Notes under the pieces: generated by a model | What the model was told of the DNA's origin: nothing | Database searches by the model: none | The model's input: the letters and a program-made list of their open reading frames with translations, nothing else | Assembly: GCA_028275385.1 (NCBI GenBank) | Contig: JAPWUR010000004.1 | Coordinates: forward strand, 1 to 34,591 | Direction of reading: 5' to 3' | DNA: 34,591 bases | From: Candidatus Bathyarchaeota archaeon | GTDB taxonomy: Archaea > Thermoproteota > Bathyarchaeia > 40CM-2-53-6 > CALIRQ01 | Part shown: one piece after another, positions 32,590 through 34,591 of the stretch | Numbering within the stretch: the first letter of the stretch is position 1 | Layout of the letters: each line of letters begins with the position of its first letter | Made by a program: the position numbers and the translations under genes

Positions 32590-34077
32590 TCATCTCAAGG
32601 GGCTTTCGCCAATGGACCCCCGGGCCCGCCGCGGGCCGAGGTAGGCCCCCGCGATGAGCAATATCGAGCAAACGGCCGTCGACCAAAAGGCCGCGGGGAA
32701 GCCGAGCCAAGCCCCCCATACGCCGAATCCTCCGTAGGGCTTTGGGCCATAATAGAGCCACAGGAGGGTCGCGATGCCCGCGATGATGCCGGCGCCCGCC
32801 CCGATCCCATTCGCCCTCCTCCAATATAGGCCGGCAACGACCGGGACGAAGAGCACCGCCGCCATCGAATAGGCCATCGAGCCCAGATCCACCAAGAGCC
32901 CCGGGGGATTCATCGCGAGCGGCATCGCCGATATGGCCAGGAGGACCACTATGGCCCTGCCCAAGGCCACGGCCCTCCTATCGGAAACGCGGAGGACCGG
33001 CTTCAGGAAGTCGTTGGTCATTATCGCGCTGCTGGCGATCAATAGGAATTGGGCGGTCGATACGGCGGCCGCGACCGCGCCCGCGAGCAATGGGCCGCAT
33101 AGGTGCGGGATGAATTTCGCGGCCAGCAGCGGCAGGATGCTATCGGCCTGCCTCTCCGTCAAATCGGGGAATGCCAGCCTGCCGACCATGCCTATCGTGC
33201 AAAGGAAGAAGAGGTGCCAAAAGGGCATTATGAGCATCCAAGCCAGCGAGGTCCTCTTCAAATCCCCGGGGCCCCTCATGGAATACATGCTCATCCACAC
33301 GGTCGGGGTCATTATGATCCCCATTCCGTATATGATCGCCCATGAGAGGATCTGCTGGTGCGTCCAGAACTCATGCGGCCCGGGCAAGGAAAGCAATTGG
33401 GGAAATTCCGAGGATATCCGGGAATATATGCTCGAGATTCCGCCGAAGCGATTCAATAGCTCATAGGAGGCGAGGGCCAAAAGGCCCACTATCATTATGC
33501 CTTGTATGAAGTTGGTCCAAGTCGCGCCCCGCAGCCCCCCGAGCGCCACGTATACGGTCATCAGAGCTATGAGGAATACGATCCCCGCGATCGGCGGAAC
33601 CGCGCCCTCGGTCAAAGCGCTGAATATGATCCCGACTCCGGCCATCTGCACGACCATAAGCGGATAAGCGCACAGCAAGCCCGCTATGGCCGTGAGGGCG
33701 CCGGTCGCCCCGCCATACCTATGCCTCATCAGATCGGCCGGCGTGATGTAGCCGTGCTTCCTCCCCAGTTCCCAGAACTTCCTCCCTATGAAGGCGTAGG
33801 TCATCGGGTAAACTAGGTTTATGCTCCCAATAGTAACCGTGCCCAGCCCATGCCAATAGACGAAGCCCTGGAGGCCGAGGAACGCGAAGGCGCTTAGAAC
33901 GGTCGCCATCAAGGAGAACGAGGCTATGGCGAAGCCGATGGATCTCCTGGCGACGAAGTAATCCTCCGGCTCTGGCAACCCCCTCTTGTAGGCGTAGAAG
34001 CCTATTAGCAAAAGGGCCAGGGCCCATGAAAGGACTATGAGGAGGCGGAAGGCTACCTCATCCATCGAGATCGCCAC
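32590..34077 (-). CDS. Sodium:solute symporter (SSS) family transporter
   Basis: Polytopic; ALALLLIGFYAYKRGLPEPEDYFVARRSIG, GKKxGYITPADLM-like motif, STAQFLLIASSAIMTNDFLKP. Confidence 0.92.
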   Translation of the reverse strand: MAISMDEVAFRLLIVLSWALALLLIGFYAYKRGLPEPEDYFVARRSIGFAIASFSLMATVLSAFAFLGLQGFVYWHGLGTVTIGSINLVYPMTYAFIGRKFWELGRKHGYITPADLMRHRYGGATGALTAIAGLLCAYPLMVVQMAGVGIIFSALTEGAVPPIAGIVFLIALMTVYVALGGLRGATWTNFIQGIMIVGLLALASYELLNRFGGISSIYSRISSEFPQLLSLPGPHEFWTHQQILSWAIIYGMGIIMTPTVWMSMYSMRGPGDLKRTSLAWMLIMPFWHLFFLCTIGMVGRLAFPDLTERQADSILPLLAAKFIPHLCGPLLAGAVAAAVSTAQFLLIASSAIMTNDFLKPVLRVSDRRAVALGRAIVVLLAISAMPLAMNPPGLLVDLGSMAYSMAAVLFVPVVAGLYWRRANGIGAGAGIIAGIATLLWLYYGPKPYGGFGVWGAWLGFPAAFWSTAVCSILLIAGAYLGPRRARGSIGESPLR

Positions 34078-34328
34078 TATTCATAGAAGAATGCCAAGTA
34101 GACTATAAATGCCGCTTGCACCACCAACCACAGCGCCACCCAATAGAGGAGCCAATAGGGCATCCAGCCGAAGAACAGCGGCTCGTACGTGTCATATGGG
34201 ATGGGCGTGCAAAAGAGCAACGCCAGCCCTATCGCCATGACCGTGAGCAGGGCGACCTTCGCGGGCCTCCGACCCCCGCCCAAGCGAACCACCCTTGGCC
34301 TAGATTTGGATAAGCCCCGCCGCGCCAA
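34077..34328 (-). CDS. Small 2-TM protein, DUF3311-like symporter partner
   Basis: LLFCTPIPYDTYEPLFFGWMPYWLLYWVALWLVVQAAFIVYLAFFYE, 1-nt overlap with the SSS gene. Confidence 0.75.
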   Translation of the reverse strand: MARRGLSKSRPRVVRLGGGRRPAKVALLTVMAIGLALLFCTPIPYDTYEPLFFGWMPYWLLYWVALWLVVQAAFIVYLAFFYE

Positions 34329-34437
34329 TAATAGGTTTGCCCTCCTCCGATCCCGATCTCCGGAAGCGAGCTTAGGGCGGGCGCGGCGCTCCCTCCGAGA
34401 TATTTTATCAACCCCCTTTAACGAATGCCATTATGCC

Positions 34438-34591
34438 ATGGGCGAGTCCGGCCGGGCGAATCCCTGCGTTAGGGAGGCTTTGCTTTATCAAAAGCTCGAT
34501 GGAACGGTTCGATGCCGAACGTGCGAAAGGTTTTGCGAAATCGAGCCGGGCCAGCTCGGGTTCTGCAGGACCAGGAAGAACGTGGGCGGGA
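34438..34591 (+). CDS. AmmeMemoRadiSam-type radical SAM enzyme, N-terminal fragment (runs off window)
   Basis: MGESGRANPCVREALLYQKLDGTVRCRTCERFCEIEPGQLGFCRTRKNVGG; CxxC...C N-terminal motif of this family. Absent from the ORF track. Confidence 0.85.
   Translation, partial: MGESGRANPCVREALLYQKLDGTVRCRTCERFCEIEPGQLGFCRTRKNVGG

Noticed and set aside
34438-34591. Novel radical SAM system at the right edge
   Set aside because: The fragment fits the known AmmeMemoRadiSam radical SAM family; context lies outside the window.

Overview
This window is a gene-dense, GC-rich archaeal chromosomal segment. It is probably from a thermophilic TACK/Thermoproteota-type lineage, inferred from BHB introns in rRNA and tRNA, thermosome, histone, archaeosine TGT and Lsm proteins. 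No CRISPR arrays or mobile elements were seen. Protein genes include argGH, the start of ilvB, a presenilin-like protease, a beta-CASP nuclease, TgtA, a PAC2 protein, an Lsm protein, an AK6 kinase, thermosome, histone, and a compact lipoate-assembly operon (ubiquitin-like protein, LplB-like, radical SAM, LplA, radical SAM, followed by Lpd). They also include MFS, CPA2 and SSS transporters, a KaiC-like ATPase, a nitrilase, an HD hydrolase, and the 5' end of an AmmeMemoRadiSam-type radical SAM gene. RNA genes are a tRNA-Glu(CTC) with two introns, a 16S rRNA with a 155-nt BHB intron, a 23S rRNA, and an unannotated RNase P RNA directly downstream of the 23S gene. The most striking signal is in the RNA cores. 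The 23S peptidyl-transferase centre appears to carry several changes at near-universal positions, some in interacting pairs. 16S helix 1 and RNase P helix P4 show compensatory base-pair inversions in normally invariant segments. All alignments were done by eye, and E. coli numbering is from memory.
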